Origin: Noviherbaspirillum cavernae
Lineage (GTDB): Bacteria > Pseudomonadota > Gammaproteobacteria > Burkholderiales > Burkholderiaceae_D
Assembly (NCBI RefSeq): GCF_003590875.1
Contig: NZ_QYUN01000002.1
Span: 3,858,995 to 3,922,994 of the forward strand
Direction: 5' to 3'
DNA length: 64,000 nt
Made by a program: the position numbers and the translations under genes. Positions 36,219 through 45,693 of this stretch are shown piece after piece. Under the pieces are notes generated by a model. The model had not been told where the DNA came from and did no database searches. It worked only from the letters and a program-made list of their open reading frames with translations. How positions within the stretch are numbered: position 1 is the first letter of the stretch; every line of letters starts with the position of its first letter.

Positions 36219-36953
36219 CTAGACCAGTCCGCCATTGATCGAAATGATCTGCCCGGTGATATACGCCGCCTGCGGCGACGCCAGAAAGCGGATCAGTTCC
36301 GCCACCTCCTCCGGCTTGCCGGCGCGCTTCATCGGCACCATCTGTGCAATCGTCTGCGCATCGAACGCACCCTTGCTCATGTCGCTCTCGATGATGCCCG
36401 GCGCCACCGCATTGACCGTGATGCCGCGACTCGCGACTTCCTGCGCGAGCGATTTGGTCGCCGAGTTCAACGCGCCCTTGGCCGCAGAATAATTCACCTG
36501 ACCGCGATTGCCGGTCAGTGCCGCAACCGAGGACACATTGATGATGCGACCCCAGCGGCTGCGGATCATCGGCATCATCAGCGTATGCGTGACGTGGAAG
36601 AAACCGTTCAACGAGACGTCGATCACGCGGTGCCATTGCTCGGCGCGCATGCCGGGAAATACCGCATCGTCGTGGATGCCGGCGTTGTTGACGAGGATCT
36701 GGATCGGCTCGTTGTCGATCAGCGGCTGCAACACGGCTGCAACAGCATCGGCGTCGGTGACATCGAACACCAGCACGTCCGCCCTGCCGCCCTGCGCGAT
36801 GATCGCGTCGGCGACGGCCTGCGCTTCTTCCCGCCGCTTGTTGGCGTGGATGAAGACATGGTGGCCGTCGGCGGCCAGGCTGCGGCAGATCGCGGCACCG
36901 ATTGCGCCGCTGCCGCCGGTGACGAGCGCGCGTTTCATGGTCGGATTGGTCAT
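36219..36953 (-). CDS. 3-oxoacyl-ACP reductase (FabG-like), aryl-polyene cluster
   Basis: A 244-residue short-chain dehydrogenase. It shows the NADPH-binding VTGGSGAIGAAI, NNAGIHDD, and the catalytic Ser-Tyr-Lys in SVAALTGNRGQVNYSAAKGAL. It reduces the 3-keto group after each elongation step of the polyene chain (role of ApeQ in E. coli-type clusters). It is the last gene of the long minus-strand operon, 33 bases after the dehydratase gene. Two start codons (36953 and 36938) are possible; the first is kept. Confidence 0.9.
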   Translation of the reverse strand: MTNPTMKRALVTGGSGAIGAAICRSLAADGHHVFIHANKRREEAQAVADAIIAQGGRADVLVFDVTDADAVAAVLQPLIDNEPIQILVNNAGIHDDAVFPGMRAEQWHRVIDVSLNGFFHVTHTLMMPMIRSRWGRIINVSSVAALTGNRGQVNYSAAKGALNSATKSLAQEVASRGITVNAVAPGIIESDMSKGAFDAQTIAQMVPMKRAGKPEEVAELIRFLASPQAAYITGQIISINGGLV

Positions 36954-36986
36954 GGCGTGTTCCGTTCGGAAAATGGGTGGTGCGGC

Positions 36987-37421
36987 TTACAGCGCATCGG
37001 CATTCATGATCACCGCCGCGCGTCCATCCAGCAGCATGCGCCCCTCGGCGCTGACGGTGAAGTCATACAACACGTTGTTGCCGTCGCCGCTGAAGCGTTC
37101 CACCGCAACAACGAGGTCGGCAGCGATGTCGTCCAGTCTGTCGACATGCAAGGTCGCGCCGCGTACGCTCGCCAGAAAGCCCATGCGCGGCTGCGCCTGG
37201 TCGGGTGCCAGCAGCGCGCCATGCACGGCCATCGCCTGCGCTGCATATTCGATGCCGCAGGCGGCGGCCAGCCGGCCATGCGCGCGCAGCGGATTGTCTG
37301 TCGCGCGGTGACTCACGGCGATGCAGCGGATACGTTGCGCGTCCCACTCCTCCACCCGGTCGAGCAGGCACATGCTGCCCTGGTGCGGAATGCGCGCGGC
37401 GATCCAGGCGCGGTTCAGCAT
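36987..37421 (-). CDS. 3-hydroxyacyl-ACP dehydratase-like hotdog protein (ApeP type)
   Basis: A 144-residue hotdog-fold protein. IPHQGSMCLLDRVEEW near the start and ACGIEYAAQAMAVHG in the central helix match the dehydratase/thioester proteins of aryl-polyene clusters. It would remove water from 3-hydroxyacyl-ACP to form the conjugated double bonds, together with the second hotdog protein at 45.7 kb. It overlaps the upstream chain-length-factor gene by seven bases. Confidence 0.85.
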   Translation of the reverse strand: MLNRAWIAARIPHQGSMCLLDRVEEWDAQRIRCIAVSHRATDNPLRAHGRLAAACGIEYAAQAMAVHGALLAPDQAQPRMGFLASVRGATLHVDRLDDIAADLVVAVERFSGDGNNVLYDFTVSAEGRMLLDGRAAVIMNADAL

Positions 37422-38212
37422 GGCGCGATTTCCACCTGCAGACGGGTGTCGCCGAGATAGTCGAGCACCAGCGTCGCGGTTTCGCGTCGCGCGATGGCGC
37501 GCAGCAGCGGCAGGCTGCGCGCGGCGGGAATCGCGGTGCGCAATTGTTCCAGCGCCGTGTCGTCCAGGCGATCGGCGGGCGCGGCAGTCAGCGCAATGCT
37601 GATCTTGACGAGCGAGCTTGCGCTGCGTTGCGGTGCAAGGGCGAGGCCGACGCCGAAATCATCGGGAATCGGACGTGTCTTGCGCAAGGGTTCGGGATAG
37701 GTGGTGTCGCAGGCGATCAATAGCGTATGCGTGTTGTCCACCACGGTCTGCGTCACGGCTTCCAGCAGGCCCGCGCCGAAGCTGGCGTCGAACGCGCACA
37801 GCACCGAGGAGGTTGCCATCGCGCCGGTGGCGATGCTCCAGTAGCCGGCGGCGGCGTTGTGCACGGAATTGTGAAAGCGCGTCGGCGAGATCAGGCGATC
37901 GTCGGAGGCCAGCATCTCGCAGATTTCATGGCAGTTGCTGCCGTCGCCGCCGGAGGCGGAAAACACGGTCGGCAACACGGCGGGATCGAGCCCGGCGGCC
38001 GCGGTTGCTTCATGGCCGACCGCAAGCGAGGCCTTGACGATGGGGCCGCAGCGCCGCCGCTCGGCCGGTGGCAGGGAGGCCGGGGCCGGCAATACGGTCT
38101 TGCGCGATTCGTACGCGGTTTGTCCGGTCAGCGCGGCATGGCTGGACGGCCAGTCGGTGAATCCGGGGCCGACGAGGCCGATGCCATCGATGTAAGCGGT
38201 GAGTGTGTTCAT
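37415..38212 (-). CDS. Beta-ketoacyl synthase-like chain-length factor (ApeC type)
   Basis: A 265-residue protein with only the N-terminal half of a ketosynthase fold. The region SASGGDGSNCHEIC and SVHNAAAGYWSIATGA resembles KS but the catalytic Cys-His-His triad of active synthases is not visible, and the SVLCAFDASFGAGLLEA segment replaces the active-site stretch. Such truncated KS-like partners form heterodimers with the active synthase and set polyene length. It lies between the dehydratase (seven-base overlap) and the active KS gene (60 bases, containing a REP-like palindrome). Confidence 0.82.
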   Translation of the reverse strand: MNTLTAYIDGIGLVGPGFTDWPSSHAALTGQTAYESRKTVLPAPASLPPAERRRCGPIVKASLAVGHEATAAAGLDPAVLPTVFSASGGDGSNCHEICEMLASDDRLISPTRFHNSVHNAAAGYWSIATGAMATSSVLCAFDASFGAGLLEAVTQTVVDNTHTLLIACDTTYPEPLRKTRPIPDDFGVGLALAPQRSASSLVKISIALTAAPADRLDDTALEQLRTAIPAARSLPLLRAIARRETATLVLDYLGDTRLQVEIAPC

Positions 38213-38231
38213 GGTGAATTCATCAATGCCC

Positions 38232-38259
38232 TGTCATTCCGGGCAACGCGGGAATGACA
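38232..38259. repeat. REP-like palindrome inside the operon
   Basis: TGTCATTCC and GGAATGACA face each other with an internal GGGCAACGCG segment. It lies between two ketosynthase-type genes, where it may protect or attenuate the operon transcript. Confidence 0.6.
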
Positions 38260-38272
38260 CGTGACCTCGCAT

Positions 38273-39466
38273 TCAGGCGGCGCGGCCGAGGACGAGGCTG
38301 CAATTGGTGCCGCCGAAGCCGAAGGAATTGCTGAGAACGTGACGCATGGGTTGCGCGCGATTGTCCAGCAGATAATCGAGCGGCAATGCCGGATCGAGAT
38401 GCGCGGTGTTGACGCCGCCCGGCATCAAGCCATGCTGCAAGGCCAGCGCGCAAAACACGGCTTCGATACCGCCCGCCGCGCCCAGCGTGTGCCCGGTCGC
38501 GCCCTTGGTGGAACTGCAAGGCGTCGCCGTGCCGAACAGATCGGCGACGGCCTTGCCTTCCGAGGCATCGTTGCTCGGCGTGGCGGTGCCGTGCAGGTTG
38601 ATGTAATCGATCTGCTCCGGCGCGAGCTTCGCCATCGCCAGCGCATGCTGCATGGCGATCTTCGCGCCCAGGCCTTCCGGATGCGGCGAGGACATGTGGT
38701 AGGCGTCGCTCGACTCGCCGACACCGAGCAGCAGCACCGCATCGGCGTCCATGCTGCCCGGCGCGCATTCCAGCAGGATCACCGCCGCCGCTTCGCCGAT
38801 GGAAATGCCGTCGCGCGCGGCATCGTAGGGGCGGCACGGCTGCGGCGAGGTCAGGCCGAGCGAATTGAATCCGTACAGGGTGGTGAGGCACAGCGAATCG
38901 ATGCCGCCGACGACTGCTGCATCGATCAGACCCGCCTCGATCATGCGGCGCGCCGAGCCGAACACCTTGGCGCTGGACGAACAGGCGGACGACACCGCGA
39001 CCGCCGGTCCGCTCAGGCCGAAGTAGCGCCAAGCGAAATCGGCGGCGGAAAAGGTGTTGTGCGTGGTGCCGTAGATGAAGTCGGCGGGCAGCTCGCCGGT
39101 GGCGCTGTCGCGTCGCCGGTAGGCCAGTTCGGTCTGCAGAATGCCCGAGGTGCTGGTGCCGAGAAATACGCCGACGCGCTGGCGGCCGTATTTCGCAATC
39201 GCCGCGCGCACCGCATCGGCGAAGCCATCCTGCTCCAGCGCGAGCTGCAACAGGCGGTTGTTGCGGCAATCATGGGCCTGCAAGTCGGCGCGGATCGCGA
39301 CCTCATCCACGCCCGCGACTTCGCCGATCCAGGTGTCGAGCTCGACCGTGTCGAAATCGCAATGCTTCAGGCCGCTCTTGCGCTGGCGCAGGGCTTCCAG
39401 GGTGTCGGAAAGCCCGTGGCCGATGCAGCTGGCGGCGGTGAAATGCGAGAGGATGAGGGGTTTCAA
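38273..39466 (-). CDS. Beta-ketoacyl-ACP synthase II-like elongating synthase (ApeO type)
   Basis: A 397-residue ketosynthase with all catalytic elements: the cysteine in AVSSACSSSAKVFGSA, the first His in YINLHGTATPSND, the second in TKGATGHTLGAAGGIEA, and the closing NSFGFGGTN. With the chain-length factor it would extend the hydroxybenzoyl starter by malonyl units. Only this one complete synthase is present, whereas E. coli-type clusters have two complete synthases plus the factor. The start is ATG 39466, 57 bases after the methyltransferase stop. Confidence 0.9.
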   Translation of the reverse strand: MKPLILSHFTAASCIGHGLSDTLEALRQRKSGLKHCDFDTVELDTWIGEVAGVDEVAIRADLQAHDCRNNRLLQLALEQDGFADAVRAAIAKYGRQRVGVFLGTSTSGILQTELAYRRRDSATGELPADFIYGTTHNTFSAADFAWRYFGLSGPAVAVSSACSSSAKVFGSARRMIEAGLIDAAVVGGIDSLCLTTLYGFNSLGLTSPQPCRPYDAARDGISIGEAAAVILLECAPGSMDADAVLLLGVGESSDAYHMSSPHPEGLGAKIAMQHALAMAKLAPEQIDYINLHGTATPSNDASEGKAVADLFGTATPCSSTKGATGHTLGAAGGIEAVFCALALQHGLMPGGVNTAHLDPALPLDYLLDNRAQPMRHVLSNSFGFGGTNCSLVLGRAA

Positions 39467-39522
39467 ATCAGGACTGCAGGAACGTGTTGATAGGTTTGTC
39501 TGAGCCGGCCGATTTTAGCAAA

Positions 39523-40260
39523 CTACGCTGCCAACCGATTACTTGCCTCAACACCAAGTTTGGCAACGAGCAAAATGTTGGCGAAGGGAGTGCCCTTGTT
39601 CATCGGCATGGCTTTTACGTCAAAACCGAGCGCGCGCAACGCGGCTTGCCACTCCGTCAGCGGGCGGCAGTACATGCGGGCGTTGCGATGGCCGCGCACG
39701 AAGGTCACCACGCGATCGACCCACACGCTGCACCAGAACGGCAGGCCGCCGCTCGCATCGCCCACGCGCAGGATCAGCGTGCCGCCCGGCGAGAGGGCAT
39801 CGCGCACGCGGCGCAGCACATCGTTCTGCGCGTCGATGCTGACGTAATGCAGCACGTCGAGGATCACGACCGCATCGACCTGGCCGAAGTCGGCCTTGCA
39901 CATGTCGCCGACAGTGAACCGCGCGGCCTTGCCCAGGGCCTGCTGCGCGCGCGCGACATCGCGCGGCATCAGCTCGATGCCGTGGATCGATGCCGGATTC
40001 GGCGCCTTCGGCCAGCCGCTCGGCCACAGTCCCTTGTCGTGCATCGCCTGCGCCGTCAGCAGCCATGAGGCGAGCAAACCCTGGCCGCAGCCGATGTCGA
40101 GAATGCGCGCATTGTCGGGAATCAGCCCGTGCTCCAGCATGCCGGCGAATACCGGATCGCCGCCCAGCTTGCCGCGCGCGAAATGCCAGGCGAAGCGGCC
40201 GGCGGAACGATAGGGGGCGGTGGCGGTATCGATGAGCTTCTTGATGAATTGTGTCGTCAT
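39523..40260 (-). CDS. Class I SAM-dependent methyltransferase in the aryl-polyene operon
   Basis: A 245-residue methyltransferase with motif I ILDIGCGQGLLASWLL at about residues 53-68, the acidic IHGIELMPRD, and VDAVVILDVLHYVS. In E. coli aryl-polyenes a methyltransferase modifies the aromatic head group; here the same is inferred, though C- or O-methylation cannot be told. The start at 40260 overlaps the stop of the deacetylase gene by four bases, which fixes it. Confidence 0.85.
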   Translation of the reverse strand: MTTQFIKKLIDTATAPYRSAGRFAWHFARGKLGGDPVFAGMLEHGLIPDNARILDIGCGQGLLASWLLTAQAMHDKGLWPSGWPKAPNPASIHGIELMPRDVARAQQALGKAARFTVGDMCKADFGQVDAVVILDVLHYVSIDAQNDVLRRVRDALSPGGTLILRVGDASGGLPFWCSVWVDRVVTFVRGHRNARMYCRPLTEWQAALRALGFDVKAMPMNKGTPFANILLVAKLGVEASNRLAA

Positions 40261-41090
40261 GGATGGGTTGGGTTCGCGGATTGAAGAGCGGCAGGCAGCG
40301 TGACGAAATGCAGTCCGGCGCCGTGCGCGGCCTCGATCAGGCGCGGCAGCACGGCGAGAATCACCGGCACGCCGGCGGCGGTGCGGGCGCAATTGCCGTC
40401 GTGCAGCAGCAGAATCGCGCCGGCCTTCACGTCCGGCAGCAGGCGGCGGCTGACCGCATCGGCATCGGCAGTGCGCGTGTCATAGCCGCGCCGCGTCCAT
40501 GCCGCCAGGCGCAGCCCGAGCCTGGCCAGCACCGGATCGAGAAAGGGATTGCGCAAGCCGGCCGGCGCACGGAAGAACAAGGGGCGGTGACCGGTGATGC
40601 GGCTCAGGGTGGCTTGCGCTTCGGCAATCTCGCGCGTCAGTCCTGCCATGCCCATCACGGAGAAATGATGGCGATGATGCTGGCTGTGGTTTTCCACCGC
40701 GTGGCCGCGCGCGACGATGGCCTGGCACAAGTCGGGGTGGCGCAGCGCATGTTCGCCGATGCAGAAGAAGGTCGCCTTCACGCCGTAGCGGTCGAGCATG
40801 TCGAGCACTTGCGGTGTGACCTCGGGATTGGGGCCGTCATCGATGGTCAGCGCGATTTCGCCGCGTGCGGCCGATGCGGCCGGCAGCCGGGTCCAGTTCG
40901 CACCGAGCCAGGTGCTGCGCGGCCACAGACCGACTGCCGTGATGAGCGCATGATTTGCCACGAGCGCTGCCAGCACCCACGGCCACAGTTGCGGCGCGAC
41001 GATGACCACCGCCAGCATCGCCGCATGCAGTGCGAGCGTGAGGCGGACCAGCAGGGGCATGCGCCAGCGGATGGGCGGGTTCTGTGTCAT
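40257..41090 (-). CDS. Membrane-anchored polysaccharide deacetylase in the aryl-polyene operon
   Basis: A 277-residue protein with two N-terminal membrane helices (about residues 10-50) followed by a NodB domain: LTIDDGPNPEVTPQ, the histidines in ENHSQHHRHH, and RAPAGLRNPF. The catalytic domain probably faces the periplasm. It is coupled by four-base overlaps to both neighbours. A deacetylase is not part of the textbook E. coli cluster, so it may trim a sugar that carries the pigment. Confidence 0.85.
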   Translation of the reverse strand: MTQNPPIRWRMPLLVRLTLALHAAMLAVVIVAPQLWPWVLAALVANHALITAVGLWPRSTWLGANWTRLPAASAARGEIALTIDDGPNPEVTPQVLDMLDRYGVKATFFCIGEHALRHPDLCQAIVARGHAVENHSQHHRHHFSVMGMAGLTREIAEAQATLSRITGHRPLFFRAPAGLRNPFLDPVLARLGLRLAAWTRRGYDTRTADADAVSRRLLPDVKAGAILLLHDGNCARTAAGVPVILAVLPRLIEAAHGAGLHFVTLPAALQSANPTHP

Positions 41091-41776
41091 TGGGCAGCGT
41101 CGGGTGAGCGTTGACCGAAGCGCATTGCGTTGCGGTCGAGGAAATTTTCCCACAGCGCCAGCCAGGTCGGCCAATCATGCGCGCCGCCGATGCAATCGAC
41201 GCAATGCGGATCGAGCGTCGCGGCCATCAGGCGATGGTCCGGCGCGAAACGATCCTCGCGGCCGTAGCCGAGATGCATCGGCGGCCGTGCGCCCGACTTC
41301 AGCCAGCGCCAAACCTGGCGTTCCGCATCGTCATCCGCGATGACGTCGGCACGCCACTGCGCAATGCCGCCGGCAGCGGCGATCTCGCCGGTCACCATGC
41401 GATTGCCGAGATAGGGCGCAAGCAGGCACAGGCCGCTGACATTTCCCGGATAGCGCGCGGCATACGCCATCGCCATGAAGCCGCCGATCGAAATGCCGCA
41501 CAGCCAGATTGCATCGTAAATTGCATCGTAATTCTCGCGTTGCGCCAGCAGCAGTTCATCATGCAGCCGCAGCAATGCGCTGCCATCGGTCGCGGCACCG
41601 ATGGTTTGCAGGTCGGGATCGACCAGCGCCAGATCGAGCGCCAGTCTGCGTCTGCGCACCGCATCGACGAAGCCGTTCTGCACGAATTCCTCCGGCGGCT
41701 GCAACGCGCCCGGCAGCAGGATCGCGAGCGTGCGCGCGCGCTGTCCCGGGATGGCGAAGTCGTGCAGCACGCGCAT
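41087..41776 (-). CDS. Alpha/beta hydrolase
   Basis: A 229-residue alpha/beta hydrolase-like protein with the nucleophile elbow GISIGGFMAMAYA (Ser at about residue 96), and a late histidine in GGAHDWPTW (about residue 200). The gene sits where other clusters carry a thioesterase, so it may release or transfer the finished chain. The start lies two bases after the stop of the exporter gene. Confidence 0.8.
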   Translation of the reverse strand: MRVLHDFAIPGQRARTLAILLPGALQPPEEFVQNGFVDAVRRRRLALDLALVDPDLQTIGAATDGSALLRLHDELLLAQRENYDAIYDAIWLCGISIGGFMAMAYAARYPGNVSGLCLLAPYLGNRMVTGEIAAAGGIAQWRADVIADDDAERQVWRWLKSGARPPMHLGYGREDRFAPDHRLMAATLDPHCVDCIGGAHDWPTWLALWENFLDRNAMRFGQRSPDAAQ

Positions 41777-41778
41777 GA

Positions 41779-44157
41779 CTATTTCCCCGCGATCGATTGC
41801 CGCCGCGCGAAGCTGGCCGCAAAGACCAGCGCCAGCACCGCGCCGGGGCCGACCGTGGTGCCGATCGCCTGCAGCACCGGAACGCTGGAAAATCCGAGCA
41901 GGCCGAAACCGGAAACCGTGGTCAGGTTGGCGAACACCAGCGAGGTCAGGGTTTGTGGTGAGATGGCATCGCCCTTGCCGGTGAAGAACAGCGCATAGTT
42001 GGAGCCGACCGCGACGATCAGCAGCAAGCCGATCAGGTGCAGGATGGTCAGGCGATGCCCGCTCAGCGCCAGGATCGCCACCACCGTGACGACAGCCGCC
42101 GCCAGCGGCAGCAGCGCGCGCGCGACCTGCGTTGGCGAGCGCAGCGATAGCAACAGCAGCACGACGATGCCGCACAGTCCGCCCAGCGAGTACCACGTCG
42201 CCTGTTGCAGGTAGCCGGAATACAGCTGGTCGGATTCCGCCTTCAGATCGACGAACAAGGCGTTCGGCTGGCCGGCGGCGGCGAGCGCCGTGCGTATGGC
42301 ATGCACCGCTTCGATGGCGAAGCCGGAAGCCGGCGCGGACAGCGGCAGCATCGCATTCCAGCGTGCGCCGCGCTGAAACAGCAGCGAATCCACCGCCAGC
42401 GCCAGCGAGGTGTGGTCGAGGTCGGCGCGCTGCAGCGGCGCGCGCGCTTTGGCGGCGGCGACATCCGCGAGGAAGGGCTGGAACACCGCGGCGCGCACCG
42501 GCAAGCCATCGACCGCCTGCGCGAGGCGTTGCGCCATGTCGTCCGCCGGCAGGCTCGCCTGTCGCGCGCGCTGTGTCGCGATGCTCGGCAGGTAGCGGCT
42601 CGGGCTTTCGAAGCCGGTCAGCACGCCCTGCTCCACCAGCGGCTGCAGTTGCCGCGCAACGCTTTCCGCCGATTGCAGCACGGCTTCGCGCGCAGTGCCG
42701 GATACCACGATCATGTAGCGCACGTCCGGCGCGCCCATGTCGGCGCGCAGGCGCGCATCGACGGCCTGGTCGGCCTGCGACACGGGACTGAGCGACGACA
42801 GCTCCGCATTCCACAGCGTGTCGCGATGCTGCACGATGACCACGCATGCCGCCAGTGCGACGCATGCCAGCGGCCAGCGCAACAGCGGCGCGCGCCGCGC
42901 CACCTGCGCCAGCCGGTTGCCGAGCGCCGAGACGTCGCGAATGCGGAAATCCTTCGGCAGCATCAACGGCAACAGGAAACGCGTCACCAGCGCCGCCGTC
43001 ACCAGTCCCGCGATGGAGTACAGACCGAGTTGCGCCAGCCCGGGAAAGCTCGACAGCAGCAGCGAGGCAAAGCCGACGATCGAGGTCAGCACGCCGAGCC
43101 GGATGGTCGGCCAGAATTCGGTCACCCAGTCGCGCGCCGCGCCGGCCTTGTCCGCATTGGCCTGGCGCGACTGCACGAACAGGTAGATCGAATAATCGAC
43201 CGCCTCGCCGATCAGTGTTGTGCCGAAGCCGAGCGTGAGGCCGTGCACGAGGCCGAAGCCGAGACTGACCGCGACCACGCCGACCAGCGCGCCCGACACC
43301 ACCGGCAGCAGTCCGAGCGCGAGCGCGGTGAAGGAGCGGTACACCAGCAGCAGCAGGCTGACGATGATGAGCGTGCTGATGATCGACAGCCGCGTCACTT
43401 CGCGTTCGATGGTCTGGCGCGATTGCACCGAAAACACGCCGGGCCCGGTCATCGCCAGTTTCGCGCTGGCGGCGGCAGCGCCATGCTGCTTTACTGCGGC
43501 ATCGAAGGCGCGTTGCATCTGCGCCATTGCCTGCTGCTGGCCGTCGGTGTCCGCGCCCGCCGCGCGCGTCTGCGCCAGCAGCAGCGCGCGCGCGCCGTCG
43601 CGCGAGGCCCACGCGCCGTGGTTCATCCGGGGACGGTTGCCGGCATTCATCTGCTCGAACAAGGCGACGATCTCGCCGGTGGGGTCGCGCGGCAGCAGCG
43701 GCTTGATCATCATGCCCGCCGGCGACGCCAGCATTTCGATGGTGTCGTTCAACGCGGCATGCAGACCGGCGACGCTGAAGCGCTCCGGCGTGACGGCGGG
43801 ACTGAGCAGATAGCGATTGCCGAACAGGAAGGCCTGGTCGCGTTCAGTGTTGACCGGCTCGCCGTTGTTGACCGTCACGAAGGCCGGATCGCCGCGCAGC
43901 TGCTGTGCCATGCGCTTCGACAAGGCCGCGTGCGTCGCGGCATCCGCGCCCTCGATGCCGACCAGGATCAGGCGCGACACGACGCCGTCGGTCAGCTGGT
44001 CGAGCAGGACTTGCTGTTCCGGGGTCGGCGTCTGCGGCAGGAAGGCGGACAGATCGGCGGTGAAGGTGGTGCGCGTGATGACGAGCGCGCACACCGCGAC
44101 ACCGGCGAGCCAGAGGGCGAAGGCCGCCCAGCGGCGCTGCAGCAGATGGCGCATCAT
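41779..44157 (-). CDS. MMPL/RND-family exporter (ApeM type)
   Basis: A 792-residue exporter with two repeats, each having a large periplasmic domain and a bundle of membrane helices; the second half of each bundle shows the MMPL-like GFGTTLIGEAVDYSIYLFVQS and VGSNYALFFTGKGDA stretches. It probably moves the aryl-polyene lipid out of the inner membrane. The first codon overlaps the stop of the LolA-like gene (ATGATG/TGA). Length and layout match ApeM-type exporters of about 770-800 residues. Confidence 0.9.
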   Translation of the reverse strand: MMRHLLQRRWAAFALWLAGVAVCALVITRTTFTADLSAFLPQTPTPEQQVLLDQLTDGVVSRLILVGIEGADAATHAALSKRMAQQLRGDPAFVTVNNGEPVNTERDQAFLFGNRYLLSPAVTPERFSVAGLHAALNDTIEMLASPAGMMIKPLLPRDPTGEIVALFEQMNAGNRPRMNHGAWASRDGARALLLAQTRAAGADTDGQQQAMAQMQRAFDAAVKQHGAAAASAKLAMTGPGVFSVQSRQTIEREVTRLSIISTLIIVSLLLLVYRSFTALALGLLPVVSGALVGVVAVSLGFGLVHGLTLGFGTTLIGEAVDYSIYLFVQSRQANADKAGAARDWVTEFWPTIRLGVLTSIVGFASLLLSSFPGLAQLGLYSIAGLVTAALVTRFLLPLMLPKDFRIRDVSALGNRLAQVARRAPLLRWPLACVALAACVVIVQHRDTLWNAELSSLSPVSQADQAVDARLRADMGAPDVRYMIVVSGTAREAVLQSAESVARQLQPLVEQGVLTGFESPSRYLPSIATQRARQASLPADDMAQRLAQAVDGLPVRAAVFQPFLADVAAAKARAPLQRADLDHTSLALAVDSLLFQRGARWNAMLPLSAPASGFAIEAVHAIRTALAAAGQPNALFVDLKAESDQLYSGYLQQATWYSLGGLCGIVVLLLLSLRSPTQVARALLPLAAAVVTVVAILALSGHRLTILHLIGLLLIVAVGSNYALFFTGKGDAISPQTLTSLVFANLTTVSGFGLLGFSSVPVLQAIGTTVGPGAVLALVFAASFARRQSIAGK

Positions 44158-44756
44158 CGCGATGCGACCTTCTCTATCGTCATCACCGAACGGTCGCCGT
44201 CGGTCTGGATGATCTCGATGCTGCGCACGTTGTCGCGGCTGCCGGTGATCTGCACCAGGTGGATGTTGGTCGCGAGCTTCGCATTGGTCGGCCACAGGTT
44301 CAGCGTCCAGCGTTCCGCCTGGCCTTCCAGCTTCAATCTGAACGAACGCTCCAGCGCCTTGCGGTCGCCCGCCAGCGTGCCGCGTATGCTGTCGATGAAG
44401 CCGGCCAGTTCGGGGTATTCCTGCATCTGCACGCTATGCTTCTGGCGGCCGCGCTCGATGCTCAGCGTATCGCCCTCGACCAGCATCGATTCCGGCTTCG
44501 GCTTGACGGTACGCTTTTCGAGCCGGTCCGGCGCGACGTACAGCAGCTCGCCCGAGGATTCCACCGGACGGTCCAGCAGCGCCAGGTATTTCTTCTCGAC
44601 GAAGGTGGCGCGGCCCTCCTTCGTCTTCGCCAGCGACTGCATCAGACGGTCCAGATCCCAGTCGGCTGCGATGGCCGGCGCGGCGCATGCCAGCACCAAC
44701 GGCAGCAGCAGCGCCAGCAGGCGGCGGAAAATCGTTCCGGGTGATACAGCATTCAT
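44154..44756 (-). CDS. LolA-like outer-membrane lipoprotein carrier (ApeL type)
   Basis: A 200-residue periplasmic protein with a signal peptide (to about AAPAIA) and the LolA fold: RATFVEKKYLALLDRPVESSGELLY and DRLEKRTVKPKPESMLVEGD. LolA-type proteins carry acyl chains in a hydrophobic half-barrel; here the load is likely the aryl-polyene lipid passed from the MMPL exporter to the outer membrane. It is overlapped with the exporter gene and two bases after the acyltransferase stop. Confidence 0.88.
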   Translation of the reverse strand: MNAVSPGTIFRRLLALLLPLVLACAAPAIAADWDLDRLMQSLAKTKEGRATFVEKKYLALLDRPVESSGELLYVAPDRLEKRTVKPKPESMLVEGDTLSIERGRQKHSVQMQEYPELAGFIDSIRGTLAGDRKALERSFRLKLEGQAERWTLNLWPTNAKLATNIHLVQITGSRDNVRSIEIIQTDGDRSVMTIEKVASR

Positions 44757-44758
44757 GA

Positions 44759-45691
44759 TCAATCCTTGTTGCCGGCGGCGGACTCGCCTTGCCAGAAGTT
44801 GAAAAAGTTGAACCAGTTGTACGGCGCGCGCCGGCAGCAATGTTCCAGCAAAGCTGCATAGCGCGTGATGGCCTGCTCGATCGCGGCCTGGCGTTCTTCG
44901 CGCGCCAGCTGTGAAAAATCGGCGAGCTGCTCGAAATGGACTTCGTAGCGATTGCCGCCAAGATACATTCCGACCATGAAGATCACCGGGCGGCGCAGGA
45001 GCGCGGCCATGCGAAACGGCCCGAGCGGCAGGTGCGCGGTGCCGCCCAGCAGCGTCACCGGCAGCGTCGCGTCGTCGCCGAAAGTGCGGTCGGCCAGCAT
45101 GCCGACCAGCGTGCCGGCGTCCAGGTATTCGCGGATCTTGAGCATCGAATCGATCCTGCCGAGCGGGACGATGTCCTGGCGCGCGGCGGGATTGATCGCG
45201 GCCAGCATGTCGTTGACCTTGCGCGCATTCTCCTCGTACATCGCCATCGCCACCTTCATGCCTGCATGCCGGCGCCCCAGCGCGCGCATCACCTCGAAGC
45301 TGCCCATGTGCGCGCCGATCAAGAACAGTCCCTTGCCGCTTTCCATTGTTTCCAGCAGCGACGCTTCGCCGTGCACGACGACGTCGAACAGGTCGAAGCG
45401 CTGGTTGACCAGATACACGCGGTCGTGGATGGTCGAGGCGAAGCAGAAGAAATGCCGGTAGATGTCAGGCCAGCGCACCGGGCCTTGCAGCACGCGGCCG
45501 AGATAGTCGCGCGATGCGGCGCGGCTGGCCGGCGCAAACAGCAGAAAGTAGCTTGCGATCAGGTGCAGCACCGCGCGCCCGGCACGCCGGCCGAGGCGCA
45601 GCGAAATCCACGTCATGATGCGCAGCATCAGCATGTTGCTGCGCTCGGGGCGTTTCGCCCAGTCAGCCGTGTTGTGCTGCGCCGCCGCCAT
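44759..45691 (-). CDS. LpxL/HtrB-like acyltransferase, aryl-polyene cluster
   Basis: A 310-residue acyltransferase of the lipid A acyltransferase superfamily. An N-terminal membrane segment (about residues 24-50) is followed by the FLIGAHMGSFEVMRAL active-site block (H-x4-E type) and by VGMLADRTFGDD. In aryl-polyene clusters it is thought to transfer an acyl or aryl-polyenyl chain to the anchor. The start is two bases after the stop of the hotdog gene. Confidence 0.82.
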   Translation of the reverse strand: MAAAQHNTADWAKRPERSNMLMLRIMTWISLRLGRRAGRAVLHLIASYFLLFAPASRAASRDYLGRVLQGPVRWPDIYRHFFCFASTIHDRVYLVNQRFDLFDVVVHGEASLLETMESGKGLFLIGAHMGSFEVMRALGRRHAGMKVAMAMYEENARKVNDMLAAINPAARQDIVPLGRIDSMLKIREYLDAGTLVGMLADRTFGDDATLPVTLLGGTAHLPLGPFRMAALLRRPVIFMVGMYLGGNRYEVHFEQLADFSQLAREERQAAIEQAITRYAALLEHCCRRAPYNWFNFFNFWQGESAAGNKD

Positions 45692-45693
45692 GT